DNA of 64,000 bases from CAMDPA01 sp965223035 (GCA_965223035.1 OZ244980.1:2914001-2978000), one strand, 5' to 3'. Shown: positions 9,033 to 18,280, numbered from the stretch's first letter. Notes: generated by a model from the letters alone, not told the origin. Made by a program: numbers and translations.

Positions 9033-10232
9033 TCAAAACGGATTGAGACTGCGCTTGGGCGTGAACTTCAAGTAGCCGACGCTAGCGCCAATGCGCAGTC
9101 CCAAACCGGTTCGGATCGGGGCCAGAACCAACGGACCATTCTTCAGAAAAGTAATCCCCACGCCGCCCACCAGAAAGGCCGAGCCATCGACAGCGATAAA
9201 GCGACGGAACAACCGCGCATGGTCTTCAACGCTGTAGACCAGGAACATCACCCGTGAGCCGGCCAGACCGAGGTCATAGCCTACTGATGGTCCCTGCCAA
9301 TAGACCTTGCTGGGCGGCTGGGATTTGGTCACCAGTTTTCCGCTGCCGTAGCGGAGGCCGGCCAGAAACGCGCCACCGCCTTCTTGGCCTAAAATGTAGC
9401 CCGTCGGCTTTCCGTAGCGTTGGAAGGCAAAGTCGATCACGCTGGCCAGTCCAGCCGAAAGTGATCCGAACAAGCCGCGGCCGGCCGCCCGGATTTCCGC
9501 TGGCGAGTAGCTGCGCTCGGTGGGCTCGACTGGCCGGGGCAACGCCGACAGTGCTGCTGGCTCAGGCGCCAGCGTCTTGACCGTTTGCGTCTCCCAGGAT
9601 GTTGCGTCACGGGCCGATGGACCGGTCGTCTCCAGCTTCGGTTCAGATGGAGGCGCCGGCGGCCGACTTGCCGACGACGGCGTTGGACGATGCGCAGGTC
9701 GCGGCGGCGCAGGTGATGCCTTGGCGGCGATCGTCGGCTGAGGCGCCAGCAAGCGCTGCAAGCGGGAGGACATGCGATCGAATTTAGCGCGGGTGACTTT
9801 GATCAGCTCTGTGGATGCGCTCCGGGCGCGCGCCAATCGTTCACAGTTCGACGTATCCGGAGGGTCAACATTGCCCAGCCTATCGAGTTGCATCAGCAGG
9901 GTGGCCGCGCGTGCGTCGAGCGCTCGCGTGCGCCGATCCTCCAGCAGGGCATGACCCTTGGAGCGCGCTTCCGCCTGGCTCCATCCTCGCTTGCGGGCAA
10001 GGCTACGCAGCTGTTTTTCAAGTTTGGGCTGGCTGGCGCTGTTGAGTTCACGCAGCTGAGCGCCGGTCCGATCAATCAGCGCGAAAATCTGCTCGTTGGC
10101 GCAGGTGCGGGCGGCGGCTGGAAGCGCTGGCCACACCCAGCACATCAACCCAATCGCAGCGATGATGCCGCCGCGCTTGCCGACGCCAAGGCTTTGCAAT
10201 GGGGCGGACCTGATTCCGGTGCTGGCGTACAT
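9033..10232 (-). CDS. EipA-like (DUF1134) envelope protein with extra N-terminal region
   Basis: The last 160 residues are a clear DUF1134/EipA domain (ASVIDFAFQRYGKPTGYI, KVYWQGPSVGYDLG, APIRTGLGLRIGASVGYLKFT). In Brucella EipA is a periplasmic protein needed for envelope integrity. Here the domain is preceded by about 230 other residues: a membrane segment or signal peptide (IIAAIGLMCWVWPALPAAA), an Ala/Arg-rich helical stretch with two cysteines (RTCANEQ and SNCERLARARS), and a Pro/Ala-rich linker. The start at ATG 10232 is chosen because the signal sequence follows within 30 residues; the frame is open further upstream but that part looks non-coding. The usual EipA is about 200 residues, so this is a doubled version. 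Confidence 0.85.
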   Translation of the reverse strand: MYASTGIRSAPLQSLGVGKRGGIIAAIGLMCWVWPALPAAARTCANEQIFALIDRTGAQLRELNSASQPKLEKQLRSLARKRGWSQAEARSKGHALLEDRRTRALDARAATLLMQLDRLGNVDPPDTSNCERLARARSASTELIKVTRAKFDRMSSRLQRLLAPQPTIAAKASPAPPRPAHRPTPSSASRPPAPPSEPKLETTGPSARDATSWETQTVKTLAPEPAALSALPRPVEPTERSYSPAEIRAAGRGLFGSLSAGLASVIDFAFQRYGKPTGYILGQEGGGAFLAGLRYGSGKLVTKSQPPSKVYWQGPSVGYDLGLAGSRVMFLVYSVEDHARLFRRFIAVDGSAFLVGGVGITFLKNGPLVLAPIRTGLGLRIGASVGYLKFTPKRSLNPF

Positions 10233-10496
10233 GTTGAGCTGTCCCGTTGAATTGTTCCAGTCAACCCATATTGGAACGGATGCCACATCAACCCGGTCTG
10301 ATGCCGAACTGTCACCGGGCCTCACACGGCGAGCCCCATTGCGTCTCACATCGCAGTCGTGATCAAGGCTACACCGCAACGCGAAACAAGCGTGGTTCGG
10401 CGGGCTGGCAGCTTGTTGTGTCACGCGGGTCACGGCTCAGTCCGTTGGTATGACTGTCCGCTGCCCGCTCTAGCCGCCATCGCTGGCCGTCAGCCT

Positions 10497-11348
10497 CTAA
10501 TCCCAGCGTGGCTCGCCGATCGGCCTCGACTGGCGCCCTTCGGGGTGCACGAGTTGGCGGATCGCATCCATCTCTTCGCTGCTCAATGTGACATCAAAAA
10601 GGTCAGCATTCTCGGCAATCCGGTCCGGGTCGGAGGATCTCGGGATCGCCGCGACGCCGGATTGTTGCAGCAGCCATTTCAGAACGATCTGGGCCGGCGT
10701 CGCGCGCTTCGATCGCGCCAATTGAACGATCAGCGGATCGGTCAACGGGCTCCCGGTTCCCGCCTTCCTGAAAGGGCTATAGGCGATCAGGGCCAGACCG
10801 TGCTCGCGGCAGCATTGCAGCAGACGCGATTGGTCGAGATAGGGATGATACTCGACCTGGTTGGCGACCAGCGGGGCCTCGGATAGCCGCACTGCCTCCC
10901 GCAGCATTGCGGTGGGAAAGTTGGCAACGCCGATGTGGGCCGTCAGGCCGCGTCGCAGCGCCTCGTTCAGCGCACCGATGGTCTCGGCCAACGGCACCGA
11001 CTCGTTGGGCCAATGGATCAATAACAGATCCACATGATCGACGCCGAGCCGCTGGACGCTGGCCTCGGCTGATTTTTGAAACCGGGCAGACGCGAGGTCG
11101 CTGCGCCAGACTTTGGTCGTGATAAAGATTTCGGCTCGCGGTACGCCGCTGGCTCTGATCGCTGAGCCGACCGCCCCCTCGTTGCCGTACATGGCTGCGG
11201 TATCGATCAGGCGATACCCGCATCCCAGCGCAGCCAGCACCGCACGCCGACAGGTTTCACCGCGCATTGGCGATGTTCCCAGACCCAGCGCTGGGATCGT
11301 CGCGCCGTTGGCAATGACCGGCGGGACACTGTGATCCTGCTGACGCAT
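10497..11348 (-). CDS. Aldo/keto reductase (2,5-diketogluconate reductase type)
   Basis: NADPH-dependent oxidoreductase of the AKR superfamily that reduces aldehydes or ketones; cytoplasmic. The catalytic tetrad is visible: Asp and Tyr in DTAAMYGNE, Lys in ITTKVW and His in LLIHWPN. PVIANGATIPALGLGT opens the barrel and KRATPAQIVLKWLLQQ plus IPRSSDPDRIAENADLF form the cofactor-binding end. At 283 residues it has normal length. ATG 11348 is taken; a GTG nine bases upstream is in frame. It resembles DkgB/YafB but the substrate cannot be assigned. It is followed by the EipA-like gene after about 260 bp and preceded by the deacetylase gene on the same strand. Confidence 0.92.
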   Translation of the reverse strand: MRQQDHSVPPVIANGATIPALGLGTSPMRGETCRRAVLAALGCGYRLIDTAAMYGNEGAVGSAIRASGVPRAEIFITTKVWRSDLASARFQKSAEASVQRLGVDHVDLLLIHWPNESVPLAETIGALNEALRRGLTAHIGVANFPTAMLREAVRLSEAPLVANQVEYHPYLDQSRLLQCCREHGLALIAYSPFRKAGTGSPLTDPLIVQLARSKRATPAQIVLKWLLQQSGVAAIPRSSDPDRIAENADLFDVTLSSEEMDAIRQLVHPEGRQSRPIGEPRWD

Positions 11349-11427
11349 GCGCACCACGAGCGGAGAGTTTGCCAGTCTCGACCCATCCCGCGATGGAACC
11401 CGCCGCTCGGTGTTGGCGCCAGCATTC

Positions 11428-12306
11428 CTATTGAGATGGGACGGTCTTGACCACCGATGAGGTTGGCCGGGCGTTGAGCATGGGCCCTTTGAACTCCGAC
11501 CTCACCATCTTATCATATTCAGGAAGGGATACCGCCGGCAACTTGGCGCGCATGTGGACGACTTTGTATCCCTTCGACTTGAGGCGGTCCAACAGCTGGC
11601 GGGTGGACTTGGCCGTGTGCTTTTGGAAGTCGTGCAGCAAGACGATGCCCTTGCCCTTGCGATCGAGCTTTTTCAGTAGCCTGCTGATCATTCGCCGGCT
11701 GGAACGGATCTTAAAGTCAAACGCGTCGACGTCCATCGAGAAGATGGCGATGTTGCGCCGGCCAAGATAGGCCACCAGCTCCGGCGTATCGTGCAACGCA
11801 GGGAACCGGAAAAACGGCGCGGGTGCACCCTGGCCCATCGAGACCTTTACCGCGCTCAGGCCCTTTTCGATCTCGTCCTTGGCTTGATCGAACGACATTT
11901 TTTTGCGTCGGGTGCCGCGCAGATTGGCATGCGACCACGTGTGCGTGCCCACCGTATGCCCGGCGTCGACGACCTTCTTCAGAACCTCGGGGTAATAGGT
12001 GGCATGCTTACCGATGGTGAAGAAAGTCGCCTTGGTGCAGTGATGTGCCAAGGCCTCAAGGACCAGCTTGGTGGTCGGCCACGGGCCGTCGTCGAAGGTT
12101 AGGACGATTTCCTTGTAGGCGAGAAAGTCGTGCACCTTATACTGCGCGAGACCGAATGGCGGACCACCCGTGGTGTCGATCTCGACGGTGCGTGATATCC
12201 CAATCGCGCCTGGATTACCGGGACAGTCTGCCGCGATCGCCGGTAGCGCGCAGATGGCAGCGGCCATCGCCATGCTTAGCGCGGCGCATGGTGTCATCGA
12301 TTTCAT
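11428..12306 (-). CDS. Exported polysaccharide deacetylase (NodB domain)
   Basis: Carbohydrate esterase family 4 protein predicted to remove N-acetyl groups from a polysaccharide outside the cytoplasm. The five NodB motifs can be read: TFDDGPWP (metal-binding Asp), HTWSHANL (metal-binding His pair), FFRFPALHD, FSMDVDAFDF and IVLLHDF. A signal peptide ends around AIAADC. The start is ATG 12306, backed by GGAGAA five bases before it; the frame stays open upstream but that segment overlaps a repeat and has no signal. Length 292 residues. A perfect palindrome lies just upstream and may regulate it. Natural substrate (peptidoglycan, chitin-like or capsule) is unknown. Confidence 0.92.
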   Translation of the reverse strand: MKSMTPCAALSMAMAAAICALPAIAADCPGNPGAIGISRTVEIDTTGGPPFGLAQYKVHDFLAYKEIVLTFDDGPWPTTKLVLEALAHHCTKATFFTIGKHATYYPEVLKKVVDAGHTVGTHTWSHANLRGTRRKKMSFDQAKDEIEKGLSAVKVSMGQGAPAPFFRFPALHDTPELVAYLGRRNIAIFSMDVDAFDFKIRSSRRMISRLLKKLDRKGKGIVLLHDFQKHTAKSTRQLLDRLKSKGYKVVHMRAKLPAVSLPEYDKMVRSEFKGPMLNARPTSSVVKTVPSQ

Positions 12307-12325
12307 GGCGCTTCTCCAAGCCAAA

Positions 12326-12344
12326 GCATCAATATGATTGATGC
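12326..12344. promoter_or_regulatory. Palindrome upstream of the deacetylase gene, possible operator
   Basis: GCATCAAT-ATG-ATTGATGC is a perfect 8-bp inverted repeat with a 3-bp spacer, 19 bp upstream of the start codon and next to the ribosome binding site. On the minus strand a TATGCT hexamer that could serve as -10 lies about 10 bp further upstream. The position suggests a repressor operator or a small hairpin in the 5' leader. The cognate factor is unknown. Confidence 0.35.
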
Positions 12345-12445
12345 CCTGTTTAGCATAATTTGTATGATTAGGATTCAGTGATTTCCCCACAGCAGAGCGA
12401 AGTATGGGTGAAGTGAGGAGATCGTGCAACGCCGCCTGCGATCGT

Positions 12446-12505
12446 AAAGCGTTTCGGATTGAGCGGGCCGGCACAGCAATTCCGATTTGAGCGGAAAAGA
12501 CCTAG
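12446..12505. repeat. Second CTAG family, short copy
   Basis: AAAGCGTTTCGGATTGAGCG at the left resembles the GCGTTTCAG end of the second family, and GAGCGGAAAAGACCTAG at the right resembles its GCGGAAAT...TAG end. The middle is deleted or degraded. It shares its terminal CTAG (12502–12505) with hairpin repeat copy B. Confidence 0.5.
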
Positions 12506-12562
12506 ATCATCGCGCCTTTAATCGGGATCGTTCCGATTCCGATGAAAGGCAGGTTGCGCTAG
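12502..12562. repeat. CTAG-ended hairpin repeat, copy B (61 bp)
   Basis: CTAGATCATCGCGCCTTTAA at one end and GAAAGGCAGGTTGCGCTAG at the other, with ATCGG inverted arms between. It is a short hybrid: one end is of the GATCATC type, the other of the GAGCAAC type. It lies between two minus-strand genes, the RND exporter (upstream) side and the deacetylase. Confidence 0.9.
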
Positions 12563-12604
12563 GCCAGCCGCGATCGATCGGTTCCGGATCGCGGCATAGG
12601 CGGT

Positions 12605-14980
12605 TTATCCGGTGCGAGGAATGAAGCGCCGGTAGAGGGCGATCGTCGCCGGTAGAATTACAAGCTGGGCGATCAGTGAGGCGAACAGGCAGAACCCGGC
12701 CAGTTGCCCGAACAGCCGCAGCGAGGGTAGATCGGACAGCATTGTTACGCCCAGCCCGAGTGCCAGCACGATGGTGGTCAAGATCACCGCCGGACCGATG
12801 TGATGTGCCGTTTGGTCCAAGGCCGCCGTCGCCGTGCCGGGCTTTCCACCCAGACGTTCCTCCTCGAGGCGGAATCGATTGAGAAAATGGATCGTCGAAT
12901 CGATCGCCAGTGAGAAGGCGACCGTGATGGCGATGATCGACGCAAATTGCAGACCTTGGCCGGAGGCATAGAGCGCCGCGCCTGTGGCGAAGATCGGAAA
13001 TACCGAGGGCATGATGCTGGCGAAACCGACGAGAAATGAGCGCAACACGATGCCCAAAAAGATGAAGACGATGAACATGTCACCGACCAGGCCGATGTTG
13101 AGCTCGCCGATTATCTTGGCCGAGTTGCGCGCGGCGATCGCCGGTAGGCCGGTCACCGACAGCTCATAGCCCGGATGCGCACGCCGGATCGGCTCCAAAG
13201 CTCTGTCGATGGTCTCCACCACCGGCAGGATCTCACTGGCATCGATGTCGGGCAGACGACCGGTGACGAGAACGGCGTTCTGCTCTTCGGCAATGAAGCG
13301 CCGCACCAAGTGCTTTGGCAACACACCGACATAGCTGCGGATCGTTTCGATCCGATCATCACCGGAGTCGCGCAGCCAGCGGCGCAGGCTGTCCAGTGAC
13401 CACACGTTGCCGAGCCCGGCCTGCCGTTCCAGCACGGTGTGCGCTTGGGCGATCACGTCCAAAGTTTCAGGCGCAAACAACGATCGGCCGTCGTTCCATC
13501 GGATCATGATGTGGATCGGGTTGGCGCCGGTCAGCTTGGCGTCGATGCGGTCCGTCGCCGCAAGGGCTTGCTCCTTGTCAGGCACTTGATCGGCGAGCCG
13601 ATAATGGGGCTCCAGGCGAACGTAGCCGTAGCCGGTCACCAGCACGGCGATCAGACCGAGCGTGAAGTAGGCCGCTGGGTGCCGCGCCACGTGGGAGACG
13701 CAGGTGCCGCTCAGTTTGTGCAGGACCCCGACACCGCCCTCCGTCACGGCACGTTCCTTGCCGATCGGGCTCTTTTCCGGTCGGATCAGGAGGGCGGCCA
13801 GGGTCGGGACAACCACGGCAACGGCCGTGTAGGAGATGAACACGGCACAGATCGCGGCGAAGCCGAAGGTCCGGATCAGCGCGGATTCCGCGAATGAGAA
13901 TGAGGCGATCGATATCGCCTGATTCATCGCCGTCAGCAGGCAGGCCGGTGCGACGTCGATCACCGCGTTGCGGGCAGCTTGCACGCGATCGATGCCGGAT
14001 AACACGTCGCGACGAATCGAGAACACCAAGTGCATCGAGTCGGAAAACCCGCTGACCAGGATCAACGGGGTGATCACGTTGATGAACAGATTCAGCCGAA
14101 AATCGAGCCCACCGACCACGCCGAGCGTCCACATGATCGCGATCGTGGGACCCATGATGGCGATCAACGTCAGCGACAATCGGCGAAAAAACAGGAAGGC
14201 GATCAGCGCGCCGACGGCAAATCCCAGCCCGTTATAGACCAATCTATCGCGCTCGACGGCATTGCGGATCTCAAGTTGCATCACCGGCGCGCCGGTAAGC
14301 TTGACGGTCAGCCCACTGCCTTTCAGCTCACCCTTCGCGGCTTTGAGAATGCCGCCGATGATGGCTTTGGCGCCAAGCTCAGCGACGGCTGTCCGATCCA
14401 ACGAGATGACGACGAGCGCCAGTGTCCCGTCGTCGGACAGAAACTTTCCTTTGACGATCTCGTTGTTGCGAAGCGTGTCGATAATCGCATCGTAGGCGGC
14501 GGCGTCCCGAGGCAGCTCGTCCGGGACGATCGGTGGCACGTAGCCGGTCTCATCGGGTTTGCCGCGGGCGGAGAGCATGGAGACCAGACCACCCACGCCT
14601 TCGGTCAGGTGCAGCTCGATGACGGCGCGCGAAAACGCGTCCAGTTGCTGTCGTCGCAGCAAGTTGGGGCCCTCGATCACCGCCAGAACATCGTATTCGC
14701 TCGATGGAAAGCGGCGGTCGATCTGCTCGTATTGACGAAATTCGGGGGTGTTGGTTCGAAACAGCTCGGAAAGGGAGTCGTCGACCTGCAGGCGAGAGAT
14801 CCCGATGATCGCAAAGCCGGTCATGACGACGATCAGGAAAGCCGACAGGTAGGGTGCCGCGAGCGCCACCAATCCCAGTCGCTCCAGCCCAAACGCAAAT
14901 GCGAACGTGCGCCGCGGTTGCTGCTCAAAGGCCTCGCCCGACACTCGCTGTCTCCGCCCCTCCAAGGTCCTCGTCGCCAT
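12605..14980 (-). CDS. RND superfamily exporter (MMPL/SSD type)
   Basis: Large inner-membrane transporter of 791 residues, COG1033-like. It has the duplicated RND plan: one transmembrane helix near residue 45, a periplasmic domain (about 70–250) and a six-helix block (about 255–420, including GLGFAVGALIAFLFFRRLSLTL); then a helix near 445, a second periplasmic domain and a last helix block with VAFSLAIDSTIHFLNRF, typical of the MMPL/patched-like branch. Such proteins export lipids, hopanoids or hydrophobic compounds using the proton gradient. There is no membrane-fusion partner beside it, so classical drug efflux is unlikely. Substrate unknown. ATG 14980 is the only good start. Confidence 0.88.
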   Translation of the reverse strand: MATRTLEGRRQRVSGEAFEQQPRRTFAFAFGLERLGLVALAAPYLSAFLIVVMTGFAIIGISRLQVDDSLSELFRTNTPEFRQYEQIDRRFPSSEYDVLAVIEGPNLLRRQQLDAFSRAVIELHLTEGVGGLVSMLSARGKPDETGYVPPIVPDELPRDAAAYDAIIDTLRNNEIVKGKFLSDDGTLALVVISLDRTAVAELGAKAIIGGILKAAKGELKGSGLTVKLTGAPVMQLEIRNAVERDRLVYNGLGFAVGALIAFLFFRRLSLTLIAIMGPTIAIMWTLGVVGGLDFRLNLFINVITPLILVSGFSDSMHLVFSIRRDVLSGIDRVQAARNAVIDVAPACLLTAMNQAISIASFSFAESALIRTFGFAAICAVFISYTAVAVVVPTLAALLIRPEKSPIGKERAVTEGGVGVLHKLSGTCVSHVARHPAAYFTLGLIAVLVTGYGYVRLEPHYRLADQVPDKEQALAATDRIDAKLTGANPIHIMIRWNDGRSLFAPETLDVIAQAHTVLERQAGLGNVWSLDSLRRWLRDSGDDRIETIRSYVGVLPKHLVRRFIAEEQNAVLVTGRLPDIDASEILPVVETIDRALEPIRRAHPGYELSVTGLPAIAARNSAKIIGELNIGLVGDMFIVFIFLGIVLRSFLVGFASIMPSVFPIFATGAALYASGQGLQFASIIAITVAFSLAIDSTIHFLNRFRLEEERLGGKPGTATAALDQTAHHIGPAVILTTIVLALGLGVTMLSDLPSLRLFGQLAGFCLFASLIAQLVILPATIALYRRFIPRTG

Positions 14981-15296
14981 CGCTGGTGCCCCCCGGCCGT
15001 TCCAGCGTTGACCGGCCCGGCTGTCTTCGCCCCTATCGCCATCTAGCAGATTCTCCGCATCAGCCTAGCTGCAAGACGGTCCAATTTTGGGTCCGGGTTG
15101 TGTTCTCGGGCACGATCAGCTCAAACGGCACCGCGGCGTCGACCGAGGTACGGGCGCACGGGCTGCGCGTCTGAGGAGCCGCCCAAGCGCCGATTGTGTG
15201 CGGCTTACTGCGGTGGAATTCAGGCAACGCGAGCGACTTGCAGCCATCTCGTCGTGTGCGTGTGCATCGCCGATGAGGACGCGCGTGACGTCGGCC
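14981..15296. other. Intergenic region, nothing recognised
   Basis: About 316 bp between the RND exporter gene and the SH3 protein gene, both on the minus strand. No hairpin repeat, terminator with T-run or plausible small gene was found. Confidence 0.4.
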
Positions 15297-16217
15297 TCAC
15301 TGAAGGTTCTTTTTTTGCGCCCAGCCCTTGTAGCCGCGGAAGTCGACCGGGCACCATCCGTTCTTGCAGGCGCCCGTGATTTTTACGCCACACGTTTTCG
15401 GTTGATAGCCGTAGCGGAGCGCATGTGTGAAGCCCGGCCCGGCCCGGACCTTGAGCGTATCACCTTCAGGAATTCCGGCCACGCAGACTTCGCGCACAGC
15501 CGCGACGGTTGCTGGTTTTGGCGTGCTGCTAGCGGCCGGCTTGGCCTCGTCCAGCTTGGCTTTGGCTGCCGGTGCCGAGCGTGAGGGTGGCACCGTTCGG
15601 TTTGTGGCGGCCGTTGGGAGTGTTCGGGTGACCGGTTTTGTTCCGGTGGTCGACTTCTCGGAGCGGATCGCCGGCGACACCGTTGGACTTGGACGGGTCC
15701 GCACTGGTGGCGATGCCCCCGCGCCAACTCCGGCGGTTGTCTTCTGCGCCGCCGGTGCCGGCGCCGTGGCGGTTGCGAGCGCCGGCTTTGGTACGGTCTG
15801 TCTGGTTTGCGTGGTCTCGCGGCGAGGTTGGGCGCTCGCGCTCTGGCGTTCGTCGCGCGCTGGTTCAACGGTCCGGGCGCGCTGCGGGGGCGTGCGACGG
15901 CGCGGTCTGGTGGATCGGCGGCTGCGGGCGATACTGCGCTTGCGCGAAAGATAGTTGGCGTTGGACCAGCCGACTCGACCGCGATGGGCGACCCGACACC
16001 ATGGTCGGTAGCACGGCCCGATCACACGAATGCCGCACGCGGTGGCCGGAATTCCGCCGATCGCGCGGTAGCGCACGCTCGGCCCGGCGCGCAATCGCAA
16101 CGTATCGTTGGCGGCCACGCCCCGGACGCACCAGGCCGCCGCCTGGCTCGAACTCACAACGGCGCCCCCAATCAGGCACAACAACGCACAAGTGATCCGC
16201 AAGAGTTTCTGCCGCAT
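15297..16217 (-). CDS. Exported protein with two SH3-like domains
   Basis: The 306-residue product has a signal peptide (LLRITCALLCLIGGAVVSSSQAAA), a bacterial SH3 domain at about 28–95 (LRLRAGPSVRYRAIGGIP ... WCRVAHRGRVGWSNANYL) and a second one at about 240–306 (LKVRAGPGFTHALRYGY ... WCPVDFRGYKGWAQKKNL). Each domain carries several cysteines (C30, the CYRPWC pair, and CVAGI, KTCGV, CKNGWC), which would form disulfides in the periplasm. The middle 140 residues are Pro/Thr/Ala/Arg-rich and probably disordered. Such proteins are usually thought to bind cell wall. No catalytic domain is present. Confidence 0.8.
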   Translation of the reverse strand: MRQKLLRITCALLCLIGGAVVSSSQAAAWCVRGVAANDTLRLRAGPSVRYRAIGGIPATACGIRVIGPCYRPWCRVAHRGRVGWSNANYLSRKRSIARSRRSTRPRRRTPPQRARTVEPARDERQSASAQPRRETTQTRQTVPKPALATATAPAPAAQKTTAGVGAGASPPVRTRPSPTVSPAIRSEKSTTGTKPVTRTLPTAATNRTVPPSRSAPAAKAKLDEAKPAASSTPKPATVAAVREVCVAGIPEGDTLKVRAGPGFTHALRYGYQPKTCGVKITGACKNGWCPVDFRGYKGWAQKKNLQ

Positions 16218-16268
16218 GGCGCCATATCCATCGTTTCGTTCACCGCAAAGGCGACGGCGCGCCGCCGC

Positions 16269-16332
16269 CTAGAGCAACCTGCCTTAAATCGAAACCGGCT
16301 TTGCGGTTCCGATTTAAGGCGCGATGATCTAG
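16269..16332. repeat. CTAG-ended hairpin repeat, copy C (64 bp)
   Basis: CTAGAGCAACCTGCC... at the left and GGCGCGATGATCTAG at the right enclose the stem AAATCGaAACCG/CGGTTCCGATTT. This is the compact hybrid form, left end of the GAGCAAC module joined to the right end of the GATCATC module. It sits between divergent genes (SH3 protein and the methyltransferase). Confidence 0.93.
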
Positions 16333-16619
16333 CGCCCCGGTGCGGAGAACTCTGCCGCGCAGTCTTTATGTATAATAGTGTCTTTGATTTGACTTGAACG
16401 GAGTGGATTTTTGATCGGATGGTTGCTGTTGTGTCCTGGATCAAACGCTTGGTTGCTGGCGCAGCGCGCCAAGCATTGGTCGATTCAGGACTGAAAAGAC
16501 GGGTTAGGCGCGGGCTACGCGCTGACGCTTGGGTGCCTGACGTTAGCGGCGGTGCAGCAGAGCGACCGCTGGCTTGGCTGAAACCATCCCGTCCCCACCC
16601 GGACATCGAATGCTACGCC

Positions 16620-16684
16620 GGTGCAGTTGGTCGAGTGGCGAGCGGGCCGGCAAGCCCCATCCGCCGAGGGCGGACATGATCTAG
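16620..16684. repeat. Second CTAG family, right-half copy
   Basis: The sequence GAGCGGGCCGGCAAGCC...GCCGAGGGCGGACATGATCTAG corresponds to the right half of the full-length copy at 30902–31034. It lies in the 660-bp gap between the SH3 protein gene and the methyltransferase gene; the rest of that gap holds copy C of the hairpin family and no recognisable gene. Confidence 0.6.
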
Positions 16685-16876
16685 CGTCGACGGAGGCCAC
16701 GCCGAGCGCGCACCATGAGCCCTGGAACCCGCCCGCGGGCTGGAGCGAAGCAGGAAAGCTTCAATCATTTTAATGTATCTTGGGCGATTGATCGTGCCGC
16801 CCGGTTTGGCTCGGCGTACGCGTGCCACGGCGCTGTGTGACCCGGCACGCAGGCCGCATCGCCAATAGGGTAAACT

Positions 16877-17416
16877 ATGTCGACACAGCCGTGGACAGGT
16901 CCGCCAGCAGCCAACGCCGCGCTCGTTTCCGGCCGATCCAACGGTCCGGAAATGGTCTCCCGGCCGCCGGGGTTTCCGTGGCCGCCGGTGCTGTTCGTGG
17001 CGACCGTCCTCGCCGCGCTCGGGTCGCATGTCATGTTGCCCTTGAGCTGGTTGAACATGGACACCGCCATGGCACGGCTGACCGGTTTGAGTTTGACGAT
17101 GGTCGGGCTCGGTCTTGGCGTCTGGGCGCTGATCACCATGCTGCACGCTCGCAAGGCCACCGATGCCAAGGCCGACCAGGTGGTGTTGGTCACCTCAGGA
17201 CCGTTCGCCTGTCTGCGCAACCCGATGTATGTCGGCTACGCACTGATCCTGTTGGGGTTGGTAGGAACCACCCAAAACATCTGGATTGCGATTTTCCTCC
17301 CGGTGTTTATCGTGCTGGTCACGTGGCTCGCGATTCTGCCGGAAGAGCGTCATCTGGAAGGCCACTTCGCTGGCACTTATCGCGACTACAAGAAGCGGAC
17401 GCGGCGTTGGATATGA
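16877..17416 (+). CDS. Isoprenylcysteine/phospholipid methyltransferase-like membrane protein
   Basis: Small polytopic membrane protein of the ICMT/PEMT-like family. Three or four hydrophobic segments (about 34–55, 65–90, 128–155) are followed by the family signature RNPMYVGYALILLG and the C-terminal PEERHLEGHFAGTYRDYKKRTRRWI, which in structures forms the SAM site. Length 179 residues. Bacterial members are mostly uncharacterised; some methylate lipids or small molecules. It is followed after 42 bp by the DUF4287/DUF5655 gene on the same strand. Function beyond 'SAM-dependent membrane methyltransferase' cannot be given. Confidence 0.85.
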   Translation: MSTQPWTGPPAANAALVSGRSNGPEMVSRPPGFPWPPVLFVATVLAALGSHVMLPLSWLNMDTAMARLTGLSLTMVGLGLGVWALITMLHARKATDAKADQVVLVTSGPFACLRNPMYVGYALILLGLVGTTQNIWIAIFLPVFIVLVTWLAILPEERHLEGHFAGTYRDYKKRTRRWI

Positions 17417-17458
17417 GGGTTGTTCAGTGTCCGGAATTTCTGCCCGACCGACGGGACG

Positions 17459-18217
17459 ATGACACGCAATTTTGCCGAGCTGGAGCGCGAGCTGATCAAC
17501 GATCTGAAACCCCGTACGGGCCGGACCTTGGCGGAGTGGATGGCAGCGATCAAGGACGCCGCGCTAACTGACAAGAACGAAATTATCGATTGGCTGCGGC
17601 CACAGGGCTTCACGTTTGCCAATGCGTCGTGGCTCGAGCGCATTCACAACAATGGGGGCAGGCCGATCTATCTGGGCCAAGACGAGATCGGCGCCGCGGT
17701 CAAAGCTGCACCGCCCAGCGGCACGATTAACAGATTTTTGTCGCCGTCGGTTAAACCAGGCCACAGCCGTCCCGGCACAGCCGCGCCAACACCGCCCGCC
17801 CCGCTCCGCGCGCCCGCCGAGCCGCGGGCGCCGGCCCAGCCCGGTCCAAGCGGAGATGGGTCACAGCCACTCGCGGCGTTGCTGGCGAAGGGCAAGGCAT
17901 TTCGGCCGTTGGCGGAAATGTTGCTGCGAGAGGTCGAACGGGCGCTGCCGGGAACCCGCACCGACGTCTGCGGTGACCTTGTCGTCTTGGCCCGCCCCGC
18001 GATCTATGCGGCGCTGCTGATCGGTCCGCGTGAGCTGAAGCTAGCCCTTGCTCTCGAAGACCAGCCGGCCGCGGGCCCGTTTGCGCGGTCCAAGATCCCA
18101 GGCGCCCCGCCGACGTTAACCCATACGATGGCCTTGAACGATGCACGACAAATCGCACCCGAGTTGTTGGCGCAGCTTAAGAGCTCCGATCTGCGCAGCA
18201 ACCCTCAGGTGGCTTAA
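17459..18217 (+). CDS. DUF4287/DUF5655 protein
   Basis: The first 70 residues (LKPRTGRTLAEWMAAIKDA ... EIIDWLRPQGFTFANASWLE) resemble DUF4287, a helical domain often found in small proteins of unknown role. A Pro/Ala-rich linker (about 100–145) leads to a C-terminal domain (FRPLAEMLLREVERALPG ... LKLALALEDQPAAG ... HTMALNDARQIAPELLAQLK) that resembles DUF5655. The two domains also occur fused in other bacteria. ATG 17459 is taken; a TTG 13 codons upstream keeps the frame but adds nothing recognisable. No catalytic residues are known for either domain, so no function is offered. Confidence 0.75.
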   Translation: MTRNFAELERELINDLKPRTGRTLAEWMAAIKDAALTDKNEIIDWLRPQGFTFANASWLERIHNNGGRPIYLGQDEIGAAVKAAPPSGTINRFLSPSVKPGHSRPGTAAPTPPAPLRAPAEPRAPAQPGPSGDGSQPLAALLAKGKAFRPLAEMLLREVERALPGTRTDVCGDLVVLARPAIYAALLIGPRELKLALALEDQPAAGPFARSKIPGAPPTLTHTMALNDARQIAPELLAQLKSSDLRSNPQVA

Positions 18218-18280
18218 TCCTTGCCAATTCATTGATTGGCCCCATTTATGAGATGATATGGCCGACCGGAGGAGGGCGAT

